Of a stretch of 64,000 bases of DNA, positions 10,531-20,468 are shown piece by piece (the stretch's first letter is position 1; every line of letters begins with the position of its first letter). Position numbers and translations under genes: made by a program. A model generated the notes under the pieces. That model made no database searches, was not told the origin of the DNA, and saw nothing but the letters and a program-made list of their open reading frames with translations. The stretch is from contig JAQISU010000166.1 of the NCBI GenBank assembly GCA_029339505.1, positions 6,005,001 to 6,069,000 of the forward strand, read 5' to 3'. Origin of the DNA: Unio delphinus. Its lineage: Eukaryota; Mollusca; Bivalvia; Unionida; Unionidae.

Positions 10531-10864
10531 TTACCCAGCACCTAATGCTAATTTGGTTTTCATCGCAGATTTTACTAAGCAATTGCCTAATAATTCCATG
10601 AGATTTTTATTTTTTTATGGAATTCAATGCATGAATCAATTTCACATCTGCGATATGTCGTTGTTCTAGATCTTTACTGTTATAAGCTACATCATGAACG
10701 TGACACGCTTTATCGATTGCATTTACTGGATATTCACCGGGTTTTGGTTGATATTTATCCCACGGAGTTCCTGGAAATTTTTACATTAATGTTACAATGT
10801 CACCACCGGTTATTTTTTTTTGGGTAAAAAGGACAATTTCTGCCACATACGGAACATTTTCCAC
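10531..10864 (-). pseudogene. Phospholipase A2-like protein, copy A, truncated internally
   Basis: This is the counterpart of the gene at 30888-31307. It starts at the same GTG-like position (10862-10864) and shares 'VAIDKACHVHDVAY'-type catalytic His-Asp sequence. However, about 85 bases that encode the calcium loop (YNYCGPGT in copy B) are deleted, and a stop follows 'TGGDIVTLM'. The C-terminal end is frameshifted in A-runs near 10600. It cannot encode an active enzyme. Confidence 0.65.
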
Positions 10865-10968
10865 TGTATGATATTCTTTTGTATTTTGTTGTAACCGTAG
10901 ATAAATCAGTAGTTGGAGTTTTAACTTTACAGCGTAAACGATATCAATCCATGATATAATATTATACC

Positions 10969-11902
10969 ATGGATGTACATGTAATTGATTTTTCAGCGAC
11001 ACGAAAACGAGAACAGGTAAAACATCATCCAGCGTTACCAAATTCGATCAGAATGATACTAATAGGCCCGGGGGCCCCGATTGGCTGAGTTGTCTAAAGC
11101 GCTGTCCGTTACGGATCACTGCCATCTCACCTCTTTCTGCGTGGGTTCGAGACTAAGATTCGGCTAATGTAGTTATGTGAGAAAGCTTGCCAGGAGCATC
11201 TCGTGGGTCGGTGATTCTTTCCGGGGATTTTTCGGGTTCTTCCTCCACCATTAACACTGGCCGCCATGTATAACCTATATTGTGCTTTAAAATGGCGTTA
11301 AATCATACAAACAAACAAACAAACTAATAGGCCCGTCTAGATCTGGTAAAACACAATTAATACTTAATTTGATAATGAGATGGTTGAAATGGAATAAATT
11401 GTATTTAGTTGCACCATCTGTAGATAATCAGAGATGCTACGAAGTACTGAAGGAATTTAATGAAAACGCACGATTGCTGAGCGGTGATGATAAAATTGAT
11501 TTTATAACCGATGTTGATGACACACCATCTGTAGATGATCTTGATGGATTCGTTAATAATTTAGTTGTGTATGATGACGTAATGCTAGATAAACAATCAA
11601 ATCCGGTAAGAATATTTTCTCGAGGAAGGCATAAAAATGCTGATGTTATATATGTAACTCAGCGGTATACACAAATTCCGAAAGTAATCAAAGATAATTT
11701 TAATATTTTAGCTGTATTTAATGGAATTGATACACACACGCTAAGAAATATTCATCAGACCTGGTGTAGCGGGGATATGGATATAAATAAATTCAGAAAT
11801 TTCTCTTCACGTGTGCAAGCAACACCGTATGGTTTTATAACAATAAATCTTCATGATCCCAGGACAATATATCGTGTAGGCATCGATAAAAAATTTGGCT
11901 AA
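10969..11902 (+). pseudogene. FtsK/HerA-type genome-packaging ATPase, copy A, split by a SINE
   Basis: The frame starts at ATG 10969 (MDVHVIDFSATRKREQ) and is interrupted after 'MILIGP' by a 252-bp SINE. It resumes in phase at about 11330 and stays open to TAA 11900-11902. Walker A is at the break (GPSRSGKT, 11330-11353) and Walker B is 'VVYDDVM' (11564-11584). 'DVIYVTQRYTQIPK' downstream fits the sensor region of packaging ATPases. Without the SINE the frame would be uninterrupted, so this gene was probably the last viral-type gene of copy A to be broken. Copy B keeps the Walker A site but has lost Walker B. These ATPases pump DNA into the capsid. Confidence 0.8.
11071..11322 (+). mobile_element. 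tRNA-derived SINE inside the packaging ATPase gene
   Basis: The head has an A-box-like 'TGGCTGAGTTGTCTAAA' and a B-box-like 'GGGTTCGAGAC'. The body carries 'GTGAGAAAGCTTGCCAG' and 'CACTGGCCGCCATGTATAAC', and the tail is (AAAC)n. A perfect 13-bp target duplication, ACTAATAGGCCCG, flanks it at 11058-11070 and 11323-11335. Copy B has the empty site, so the insertion happened after the copies separated. Two further members are at 16164 and 36095. Confidence 0.9.
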
Positions 11903-11968
11903 TTTGTAGCAGCAGATTGACAAAGTAACGATATCCTGTAACTAAATTAAATAGATACTATTTGATAT

Positions 11969-12144
11969 ATGAAAATTGTACATGGCTGCGTCAAGGAAGC
12001 ACAGATAAATGTAATAAAAAATGTCGTGGAGAATACTGCAAGAAACATAAATATATCCTATCAAAGAAACCACATGCTGGTCCTCAACATTGTGTTGGAT
12101 ACAATGTTGGCGTTCGAGGACAATATTTGTTTGTGTCAAGCTAG
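11969..12144 (+). pseudogene. Small Cys-rich putative zinc-binding protein (type 2), copy A, truncated
   Basis: The N-terminal two thirds match the intact gene at 31961-32269 (CTWLRQ, KCRGEYCKKHKYILSKKPHAGP). One A is missing after the ATG, so start and body are in different frames. About 240 bases, including the last zinc-type cysteines, are deleted: the sequence jumps from 'CGAGGACAATAT' to 'GTCAAGCTAGGTGTAGTC'. Confidence 0.6.
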
Positions 12145-12531
12145 GTGTAGTCATTGAACTGACTTCTATGTTAGGCACCATTAGTCGATTTGGTAATCAA
12201 AAAGGGTGACGTTTCGATTTATTATGTTCACCCTCTCTGCTGCTACCTGACTTTTCTCTGCCGAATATTTCCTTTCCGATTCAACCTATTTGCTAGAGCT
12301 TCTGAATTGAAATTAGTACTACCTATGGATTGTCGCCCATAATGGAAAAAAAATCTTTATAACAGGACTTGTAAAAATTACAGCTCATCCTTACGAAGGT
12401 AATTACATAACAATTCACATTCACACTTTATTTTTCAAAGTTTTTAAAAAACATTGTATTTGAATTTAAATATGATGCCGCGTACATCAATACAACTGAA
12501 ACGAATTTGCACTGATCAAAGATTCGTGCCT
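12145..12531. other. Right flank of the viral element, no gene seen
   Basis: Shared with copy B (about 32390-32790). The element should end somewhere in this stretch, but I could not find a terminal inverted repeat because its left end is outside the window. No coding frame is supported. Confidence 0.4.
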
Positions 12532-12540
12532 GGGTATTTT

Positions 12541-13093
12541 TAGTCCTACCCGTAAGACGTATCGCATGTTGATCTTGATTTTAGTGCTACGTCTTACGAG
12601 CCGAATGACGCCATAGTGTAGTTAGTTCCGGAATTTGCTGAAATGCGACAGTTGTCGAGGTATGCCGAAGTATGTTTAAGTTAGGTTCTAATCGGAAAAT
12701 ATTTTTTGAACAAAACGAAATATTGCTTGGTGTTTGTTAAAACACATTTGATAATTTCGTTTCGTGAAAATAAAACAGCTTTATTGAAACTTACTTCGGC
12801 ATTCCTCAGCCACCATGGCATTGAAACGTGTTTCAAAGGAACATGAAAAATGCGTTCATTTCCTAGTGTTAGAGTCGATCACGATCAAGACAGCAAAGTA
12901 AGTATATCAATAACTCTTAAATATGTGGATAAATGTTGATACTTATTGCCAAGTATGTGATAAACATGAAAATTTCACCTCTTATTCTCTGTTCAGTATA
13001 TTTAAAAACACTACACAGCGCTGCTCTTTAGGCAGTAAGACCCAGACGCGAGCAAACATAAATATCAGCGTTGGGGCTTACATTGTAGGACTA
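12541..13093. mobile_element. 553-bp TIR DNA transposon (MITE-like, 9-bp target duplication), private to copy A
   Basis: It begins TAGTCCTAC and ends GTAGGACTA, a perfect 9-bp terminal inverted repeat that extends imperfectly to about 17 bases (..GTAAG). It is flanked by a 9-bp direct repeat GGGTATTTT at 12532-12540 and 13094-13102. Copy B has the single, empty site at 32791-32799. A 9-bp duplication is typical of Mutator-like elements, which is only a suggestion. Inside is a second inverted pair (12657-12677 and 12787-12807, about 20 bases) and no transposase. Confidence 0.85.
12815..12897 (+). other. Candidate first coding exon carried by the transposon
   Basis: An ATG in a perfect Kozak context (GCCACCATGG) opens 27 codons plus two bases, ending at a strong donor (AAA|GTAAGTA) at 12898. 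If spliced to the CARD exon acceptor at 13929/13930 the frame is continuous. Its first residues, MALKR..KE, resemble the start of UBE2D-type ubiquitin-conjugating enzymes, but the rest does not. No transcript evidence is available, so coincidence is possible. Confidence 0.3.
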
Positions 13094-13929
13094 GGGTATT
13101 TTATACTTTCGTTTTCAATGTGTCATCGCTGATCCATCTTGACGTTAGAGGGCGTTTCTTTTGTTTTCTTGATCGCACCATATATATGGTAAATACTTTA
13201 TTGCTCACTACAATCCAGAACAGGCCAGACACTAGTAAAGGTCGAGCTCTTGTGTTTATTTAATAAAAGTGTATTTTTAGTCTTAGCCTACTATAGTCTG
13301 AGTCTGTATTCCCGTTTGTTTGTACCCCACTGCCGATTGCAGTAACGAAAAGCATAAACACGATAAAAAGTCAATAAATCTTACTCAGTTCATTCATTGA
13401 TTTATAATTTCTAACTCGATTGCGACCAGGGTCACAGGGTGTCCATAACACCTATATCGTCAAAACGATCACATGTAATTTGTTTCAGCCAGCATTTTGA
13501 AATTGTCATTCTCTAATCGTTTCCATATGCCAAAATTGTAGAATTATGTTAAAATTGTCGTAGAATAAAAATTGTTTCAGGTCTTATGTATACATAATAA
13601 ATTCTTATAAAAATATACAATTTAATTGTATCCCCATGACTAAAAACATGAATACTGAAACCCAGACGTGGTTTTTATATCATGTATATTTAAACATTGA
13701 TAGGGATAACAATGAAAAAAATCAGTAATTACCTGGTTGAGGAAGAATCCTGTTGATTTAAAGATGAAATGGTGAAAGATAAGGTCACTGAGTTAAAGAA
13801 GAGAAGTGGTTTCTGCACAAGAATTTGATTTATCTATATCGATGAGTATTGATGTGATTGAATCAAGTATAATTATTCCAGTACTTTGAACTAACTATTT
13901 TGTTCATTAATTATATCCTTTTATTTTAG

Positions 13930-14266
13930 GTGTTTGCAAATATTGATGGAGGAATTTCATAGAAAGGCCATACGCCAAAATTTGCCATTCCTTATCCAGA
14001 ACATTGATATAATAAGTCTGACAGATTATCTGCGAGAAGATAGTATGCTTACAGATAACATGTGTGAGCAGATTGAATCAGAGAGGACAACACTGGACAA
14101 AATCTCTAAATTTCTCAATATAATTCAGCGGAGAGGGCCTCATGCGTTTAACAGACTTATAATTGGATTGGAGAAGACTGAGCAAAAATTTATCGCAGAG
14201 AAGCTTTTACAGTCAATACGGCATACACCAGTTGAAGCAAGTTCTGGAGAATTTAAGAGTGGCTGA
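13930..14266 (+). CDS. CARD-domain terminal exon, copy A
   Basis: A pyrimidine-rich tract and TTTTAG precede the exon at 13930, and the frame is open to TGA 14264-14266. About 105 residues make a caspase recruitment domain: 'HRKAIRQNLPFLIQNI' (helix 1), 'LTDYLREDSMLTDNMCEQIE' (helices 2-3), 'RTTLDKISKFLNIIQRRGPHAFNRLI' (helices 4-5 with the typical RRGPxAF), then 'KTEQKFIAEKLLQS' (helix 6). CARDs mediate contacts in apoptosis and innate immune signalling and are often expanded in molluscs. No catalytic caspase domain follows. The upstream exon in copy B is not visible, so the gene start is uncertain. See the candidate exon at 12815-12897. Confidence 0.8.
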
Positions 14267-14329
14267 TAATACAAGAAAAGACAGAATATTTTGTAAAACC
14301 TAAATGAACTTAATGTGAAATAGTAATGT

Positions 14330-14660
14330 AGTAGTCATATTGACATCGTAGTCCTACAGTAGTCATACTGACATTGTAGTTATACAGTAGTCATATTGAC
14401 ATTGTTGTCATACAGTACTCATATTGACATTGTAATAATACAATAGCCATACTGACATCATAGTCATACAGTAGTCATATTGACATCATAGTCATACAGT
14501 AGTCATACTGACATTGTAATAGTACAGTAGTCATATTGACATTGTTGACATACAGTAGTCATATTGACATTGTAATAATACAGTAGTCATACTGACATTG
14601 TAGTCATACAGTAGTCATATTGACATTGTAGTAATACAGTAGTCATGTTGACATTGTAAT
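14330..14660 (+). repeat. ~28-bp minisatellite in the 3' UTR of the CARD gene, copy A
   Basis: About eleven to twelve units of 'CAGTAGTCATATTGACATTG' plus 'TAGTCATA' or 'TAATAATA'. It lies between the stop codon and the poly(A) signal, so it would be transcribed. Copy B has the same array with fewer units. Confidence 0.85.
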
Positions 14661-14674
14661 TTAATGTTTAATGA

Positions 14675-14680
14675 AATAAA
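14675..14680 (+). promoter_or_regulatory. Poly(A) signal AATAAA of the CARD gene, copy A
   Basis: AATAAA about 410 bases after the CARD stop codon. In copy B the same place reads AAAGAAA, so the signal is lost there. Confidence 0.5.
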
Positions 14681-16163
14681 GCATAATGCTGTCCTATTTT
14701 AAAGATCTGTTTTTTTTTAATTTTATATACAGCTGCTATTACATTTTTCTTGAAATTCATATATTTCATGAATTAGGCGTTCAAATTTCCAACTATTTAC
14801 AGAATTGTACATATTACCTGGTAGGTAGGAAAGAATTTGTTCAGGTAAAAATTGATTAAGTTGTCAATACATCAGTTGGCTTAGAGTTTACATTAAATGG
14901 AAGCAGTTTGAAATGTGTTACTGAGACTGTTTTACATAATGAATTTTTGTACTTCTGTATAATAGTAGCAAAAATCATATTCTGTTTAACTTAGACTAAC
15001 ATACCCAAGGGTTAGAAACTCTCAACCTAGTCTATTAGATATCAGATATTCCTTGTTGTTACACGAGTGAAGTTCTAAATGCACTGTAAGATTGTAAGGT
15101 GAATTTGTTGAAAAGGGCAGAGAAGTTTATTCACAGTACACATTTTCTAAAACATGCTTCTTCCACATTTTGTTATGAGCATAAGAAATATATGTAAAAG
15201 TAACCTTTTATAGGCAACATATATGAATGAAAAAGTATAATTTATTTAGACATTTATAGAGATGTTTTGTAAAATTCAGGGTGACATACGTTTTGGAATT
15301 TGGATAGAAAACTTGCCCCATGGTTTTTCCTAGCCAATTAGCCAAATTAGTATTTGGTATGTAGTATTCACAAGTAAAATTTATAATTATTTATTATAAG
15401 TACATTGAAAAAATGCATTGCTGCTCATTTTTTAGTTCACATATTTTTGTCATGTACATAATTTCATACTTGAAATTGAAATAAATGTGTACAAGTTTAT
15501 CTTTTCACTGACCTTCATTGCACATCAAAAGGGAATAGGTGATATCTGGTGACTATCTTCTGGAGATTCCAATCCCAGTGTTAAATAGTTGGTAGTCAAT
15601 CCCAGTTTATATAGTCTGCCAGTTTTTGTCTCCTTGTATTCAGTGTGGTCACTGACTTGGGGTTTTTGTGTGCTAAGCACACTACTATTTTGAAATAACT
15701 GTTATACTCAGATAATCTAAAATTACAAAATATAACTTAATTATATATTTAAATATTCAACACGAGTTGAATATGAAATCATTCAGTAATATACTAAGAA
15801 CAGTACATACTGTAAACAGTACATATGCAATTAATGTAGTTAAAACAGGATCCTTAGATTGATGTAATCATCAAGTATTGAAAACCAAGTTTCACCTCTT
15901 TCAAATGAGAGATTGTGTCAAAATACCTTGATCGAAAAATGTGTCCTATACTCTGCAAGGATTAAGGATTTCACTGAAATGGTATGCAACACAAACATTC
16001 TTTGATTAAAAATAAGAAAAACTGACAGCCCAGTTAGTTGAATATCAGAGCCCTAAAATCACCCATTTTGCATGCAAAACTGTTAAGATCATTGCAATTA
16101 TCTTGAGAAAAGGAATGACCCTTCAAAATACTTCACAGAAACCATGTTCTACAGTGTGTGTAT
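14681..16163. other. Non-coding host sequence shared by both copies
   Basis: No frame, splice-flanked exon or mobile element could be supported. The counterpart is about 34345-36094 in copy B, which has an extra ~255 bases at 35765-36020 without recognisable ends. Confidence 0.5.
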
Positions 16164-16415
16164 ATTGGGGCCCCAAGCGGCCGAGTGGTCTGAATCGCTA
16201 TCCATTACAGATCACTGCCATCTAACCTCTGTCTGCGTTGGTTCAAGTCTCAGATTTGGCCAATATGGGTATGTGACAAAGCTTGCCAGTAGTTTCTCAT
16301 GGGTCGGTGGTTTTTTCCGTGGGTTTTCCTGGCTTCTTCCTCCACCATTAATACTGACCACCATGTATAGCCTATATTGTGCTGAAAAATGGAGTTAAAC
16401 CCTACAACAACAACA
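16164..16415 (+). mobile_element. tRNA-derived SINE, shared insertion (copy A)
   Basis: Same family as 11071-11322, with A box 'GGCCGAGTGGTCTGAA', B box 'TGGTTCAAGTC' and a (CAA)n tail. The 13-bp duplication ACAGTGTGTGTAT is at 16151-16163 and 16416-16428. Copy B carries it at the same site, so it predates the duplication. Confidence 0.85.
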
Positions 16416-16428
16416 ACAGTGTGTGTAT

Positions 16429-17488
16429 TAAGCACCTGTAGTTGATTGGCAAATAAACAAGTTTTTCATTGTGTGACTTTAAAAGTTTATGTTATTCTTG
16501 TATGAGAGTTTTCTGTTCATGCAAATAATTTGTGAACATCCATGCTATATTTATATATATTGGAGATTCTATCAAGTTACTGTTTAACTTCATGGAATAT
16601 TAACTTACTTTTAGTTCCAAGCTAGCTGATTTCTCTGATATGTTATGCATTAAAAATATTTTTATGTGACCTGGTCAAAAAGGTTTTTAGTTTGAGTGCA
16701 GTCTTGCAAGGATTTAATGCTGTAATGACTTCTTGTTTGTTGAATTCTCACAATTCCGTTCCAATGTACACATTCTGTCCCAACATAAACATTTGCTAAA
16801 TATTTGTTGTTGTGGGGTCTTATCATCAAACATGGTCTTATCATTGGGGAAATACGGTCAAGTATTTCTTATCTTCATTTATGTATATAATGACCTTTTC
16901 ACTATTAATTTTATGAAACATTAATAGGATAACTAAATATCATAGTACACTTCAGCAAAGTCATAGATTGATTCATGTTGACTCTAAATTACATTTGTTT
17001 ATGTGTAGGACAGTTCTGTTTGTGTATGTATTAACATGGAAACTATGGTGGCTGGAAAGTGCCACAATTTTTTTTTGTATATCTTGTCTCAACAACGTAT
17101 ATATAATTATCTTGTTTAAACAAAATGATTTCTAAACAAGATTTAAAAGAATATTTCCAGACAGTAACCAGTCACTGTATGAAACTACTTGTTTGTACTT
17201 GAAATGTTACATTTGGTGATTAAACAGAGAATAAAGTAGTTTTGAAAGAAAAGATAGATTTGATTGCAACTTAATTATCTGAAGACTGGAATTAAATATC
17301 TGGAGTCATTTGTCATTATGTCAACAACTTAAAAACTGTAAGCCCTTCTTGCCATAGACCAGAAGAGCTTTTAAGATGACATATCCATCATCTGTCCATC
17401 TGTTATCACACAGGTTTGCTAGCGCAGTTCCTAAACTACCCAAAGTACATGTATTGCTATGAGACTTTATACACACCACAAGATGTGT
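16429..17488. other. Non-coding host sequence shared by both copies
   Basis: No gene is supported. The sequence aligns closely with copy B (about 36360-37413), with scattered substitutions and small indels. Confidence 0.5.
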
Positions 17489-17610
17489 GAATGACATCAT
17501 TTTTATTTTAGGCAAGCTTTCTCACATTCCTACATTGGCTGAGCCCAAGACTTGAACCCATGGCGGCATTTTTATTTTGGGCTAACAAGAACTTGGGATG
17601 AATGAATGGT
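17489..17610 (-). other. ~120-bp segment inverted relative to copy B, containing a SINE fragment
   Basis: The reverse complement of this stretch matches 37414-37526 almost base for base (CATTCATTCATCCCAAGTTC to ATAAAAATGATGTCATTC). It includes the SINE body piece 'GTGAGAAAGCTTGCC'. About 800 bases present after it in copy B are missing here. Confidence 0.8.
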
Positions 17611-17670
17611 TTTGACCAGAAGACATATAGGGTTTTGACCAGGAGACATATATGGTTTTGATCAGAAGAC

Positions 17671-18416
17671 TGTTACCTATAATTGATTTAAGTCATTTAT
17701 TTTTAAATTTGTTTGTTTGTTAGATTCAAATTTGGCATTTAAAGTTAAGATTCTTTCATGGGGGGGGGGGAAGGAGTGACCTTTACTTTACAAAATAAAC
17801 ACCAGGTGTTGACCTCATTTCTGACCTGGCTTCAGAGTTGTAAACAAGCTTTTAAAATGATTGGTCGGTTCCAAGTTTTTGAACGTAAATTTGTTCTGAA
17901 AGGTTCTAGAAGATCACGTGACCCCTTTCTTGTTTACGTAAAAACAGCTATGTAAATTATGTTTTGGAGCGAGCTATTCAGTAGAACTTGGGCTTTTAGA
18001 ATATTAAGTTGTGTCTTCTTGAGTTATTTTTAGTTACCTTGTACTGGAAATTATGTCAATTCGTTGGGATTCAAGAGGATTTATTTTGTTATTTATTTGG
18101 AAAAGAATTGTGCTCATAAAATTTTATTAACAAGAACTGACTTCATCAAATTACATCGTCTTTGATATTGGATACTTCGCTGGGATTCGAACTTAGAATT
18201 ATTTGGACATTTTATTACGAGGACTTCTGCAATTTCTCTAGTGGATAATATTTTGAATTATTTTTGGATTAATTTTGGAATTCATTCTTGAAACCATAAG
18301 TTAATTTTTTCTTTTCTGAAAAATATTTGTGCTCAATAAATTGTTTTTTAAGTTTTACAAGCTTGTTGTTTTAGCTCTTTCTATGTTACTGTTTATTCAA
18401 GCTTAAGCACATAACA
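17671..18416 (+). repeat. 5' LTR of the gypsy element
   Basis: Starts TGTTACCT and ends ACATAACA. It is colinear with the solo LTR at 38508-39319 and preceded by the same AGAC target sequence (17667-17670). A polypurine-like G-run is near 17760, and an AATAAA-like signal (CTCAATAAATTG) at about 18332 fits the transcript end region. Confidence 0.85.
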
Positions 18417-18548
18417 TAGAAATTGGGAGTTCCGAAATTGGAATTTGGCTAGAAATATTTTCATAAAACGTTTGTTTTAAATTTAAATACCCCTAGTTTT
18501 TGAAATGTTTTTAAAAATCTTTATTGAGATTGACAGGCTTGTATTAAA

Positions 18549-19890
18549 ATGGCATCTAAAGTAGAAATATTCTTACTCAGGAGCAATTAGATCTTTTCAA
18601 AAAAGACAAGTTGATTCAACTTGCCAGAAAATATGATCTTTCTGAAGTCAAGGCTTCTTTAACGAAGCAAGATATCAAAAAGATTTTGGTCCCATATTTG
18701 GTAGAAAAGAATGTTTTGGAAAAAAGTGCTTTGATTTCGGTCAGTAAGTCTGCATCAGACTCTGATAATAAAATAAAGGAATTAGAATTAATATTCATGA
18801 TGGAATTAGAGTTGAAGAAGCTGGAATTTCAGGAAAGGGAGAGAGAGAGAGACAAGAAAGAGAAAGAAAGGCAAATTGAATTACAAAAAGAGCAGATGCA
18901 CATTCGGTTACAAGAAAAACAAATTGATAGAGAGAGAAGGAAGCAAGGGAACATCAATGTAAAATGAAAGAAATAGAGCTGGCAAGTGAAAAACACCTTC
19001 ATACTTCAAATCCAAATTTAAGTTTTGATTTAGCAAGGAATATTAGATTAATGCCCCCTTTCAGAGAAAAAGAAGTAGACAAATACTTCATTCATTTTGA
19101 AAAAGTTGCAGAAAATTTAAAGTGGCCAAGGGAGCATTGGACTCAGTTATTGCAATGTGTACTCACTGGTAAGGCTAGTGAGATTTACACTTCACTGTCT
19201 GTTCACCAAAGTGGTGACTATGATGTGGTTAAAGAATTCATTCTAAGGGGTTATGAGTTAGTCCCTGAAGCTTATCAACAAAAAATTAAAAAATTACAGA
19301 AAAGAAGCTAGACAAACTCATGTCGAATTTGCTAGAGAAAACGAGCAGTTGTTTGAGAGATGGTGCTTAGCCAAGAAATTCGAACAAGATTATCAAAATC
19401 TCAAGCAAATGATTTTTTATTGAAGAGTTCAAAAACTGTGTCCATAGTGACGTTAAAACTTATATCGATGAGCATAGGATTGAAACCTTGGAGAATGCTG
19501 CTCGAGCTGCTGACGAATATTCTTTGACACATAAAGTTAATTTTGCTAACAAGACTTCTACTCAACAGTCTTCTGGCAGAAAAGTATTTCAGCCTAATAC
19601 AAGCCCTTTAAAAACTCAAACTAGCACAACTTTCAAAACTCAAACTTCAGAGAAACTTGATTCTAGATCCTCGTCTCTTCCGACGTGTACCTATTGCAAG
19701 AAAAAAGGACACGTTATTAATGATTGCTACAAATTGAAAAATAGGCATCAGAATCAAGACAGACCTGTTCCAAATGCTCTTATTTCTAAGAGGTCGAGGT
19801 CACGACCATGTATTAAAAGCACTACATTTAATGGGTCTACTAAATCCCAGTCTGATTTTATTATGGAGAATTATCAACCATTCATATCGA
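18549..19890 (+). pseudogene. Gag polyprotein of the gypsy element
   Basis: The ATG at 18549 is followed by a frameshift into a frame open from about 18570 to 18966, another to 19311, and a third from 19488 onward. The N-terminus has a helical segment (LDLFKKDKLIQLARKYDL...), then a highly charged Glu/Lys/Arg coiled coil (about 18780-18960). A capsid/SCAN-like region follows (FIHFEKVAENLKWPREHW to 'GYELVPEAY'). A retroviral zinc knuckle C-x2-C-x4-H-x4-C (CTYCKKKGHVINDC) lies near 19684-19725. Gag would package the element RNA in virus-like particles. Confidence 0.75.
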
Positions 19891-20468
19891 AGGGCTCTAT
19901 ATCACTCTTGGGTGATTCAGCCAATCCCACCCCTATTAAAATTTTAAGGGACACAGGAGTCTTTTATTATCAAGTACTTTGCCTTTTTCTGAGAAGTCTT
20001 CTTCTAATGAAAGTATTCTAATTCAGGAAGTAGAGTGCGGCTTTGTTAATGTTCCTCTCCATTGTGTAAATTTGTCATCAGACTTAGTATCAGGACCAGT
20101 GACAGTCGGAACAGTCTCAGTTTTACCCGTTGAGGGCATTCATTTATTGCTAGTCTACAATTTAACTGGAGACAAGGTTGTGGTTAATCCACTTGTAACT
20201 GACAAGCCTGATTTGGATCAGAAAGTTGATCCAATTGGAAAAGAATTCCCTGATATATTTGAAGCTTGTGCAGTTTCCAGAGCTATGGCATAGAAAGCTC
20301 TTGAGAATGATGTTGATGGAGAAAGTATTCCTTTAGCTGACACGTGTATAGGTCAGGCTTTTGATGAGGTCACATTTACTCCTTGTTTGGATCAATCAGA
20401 AGGTATTGATCATAGTGATCCTCTTTTAACAACTCATTCTCTTTATTCTAATCAGGGTGATAAACGAC
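19891..20468 (+). pseudogene. Aspartic protease region of the gypsy element
   Basis: A 'ILRDTGVF' sequence (D-T-G at 19950-19958) marks the retropepsin active site. The frame shifts soon after (near 19979) and continues as 'CVNLSSDLVSGPVTVGTVSV' and 'GIHLLLVYNLTGDKVVVNP', the second half of the protease fold. A stop at 20291-20293 and the insertion at 20469 interrupt the link to integrase. Confidence 0.65.

Noticed and set aside
11071..11160. A tRNA gene, judged by A and B boxes
   Set aside because: The head is followed by a SINE body, an (AAAC)n tail and target duplications, and the tRNA fold is not maintained.
12532..13102. Deletion of a first exon from copy B through the 9-bp GGGTATTTT repeat
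   Set aside because: The extra DNA in copy A has matching terminal inverted repeats, so it is an insertion with target duplication and copy B is the empty site.
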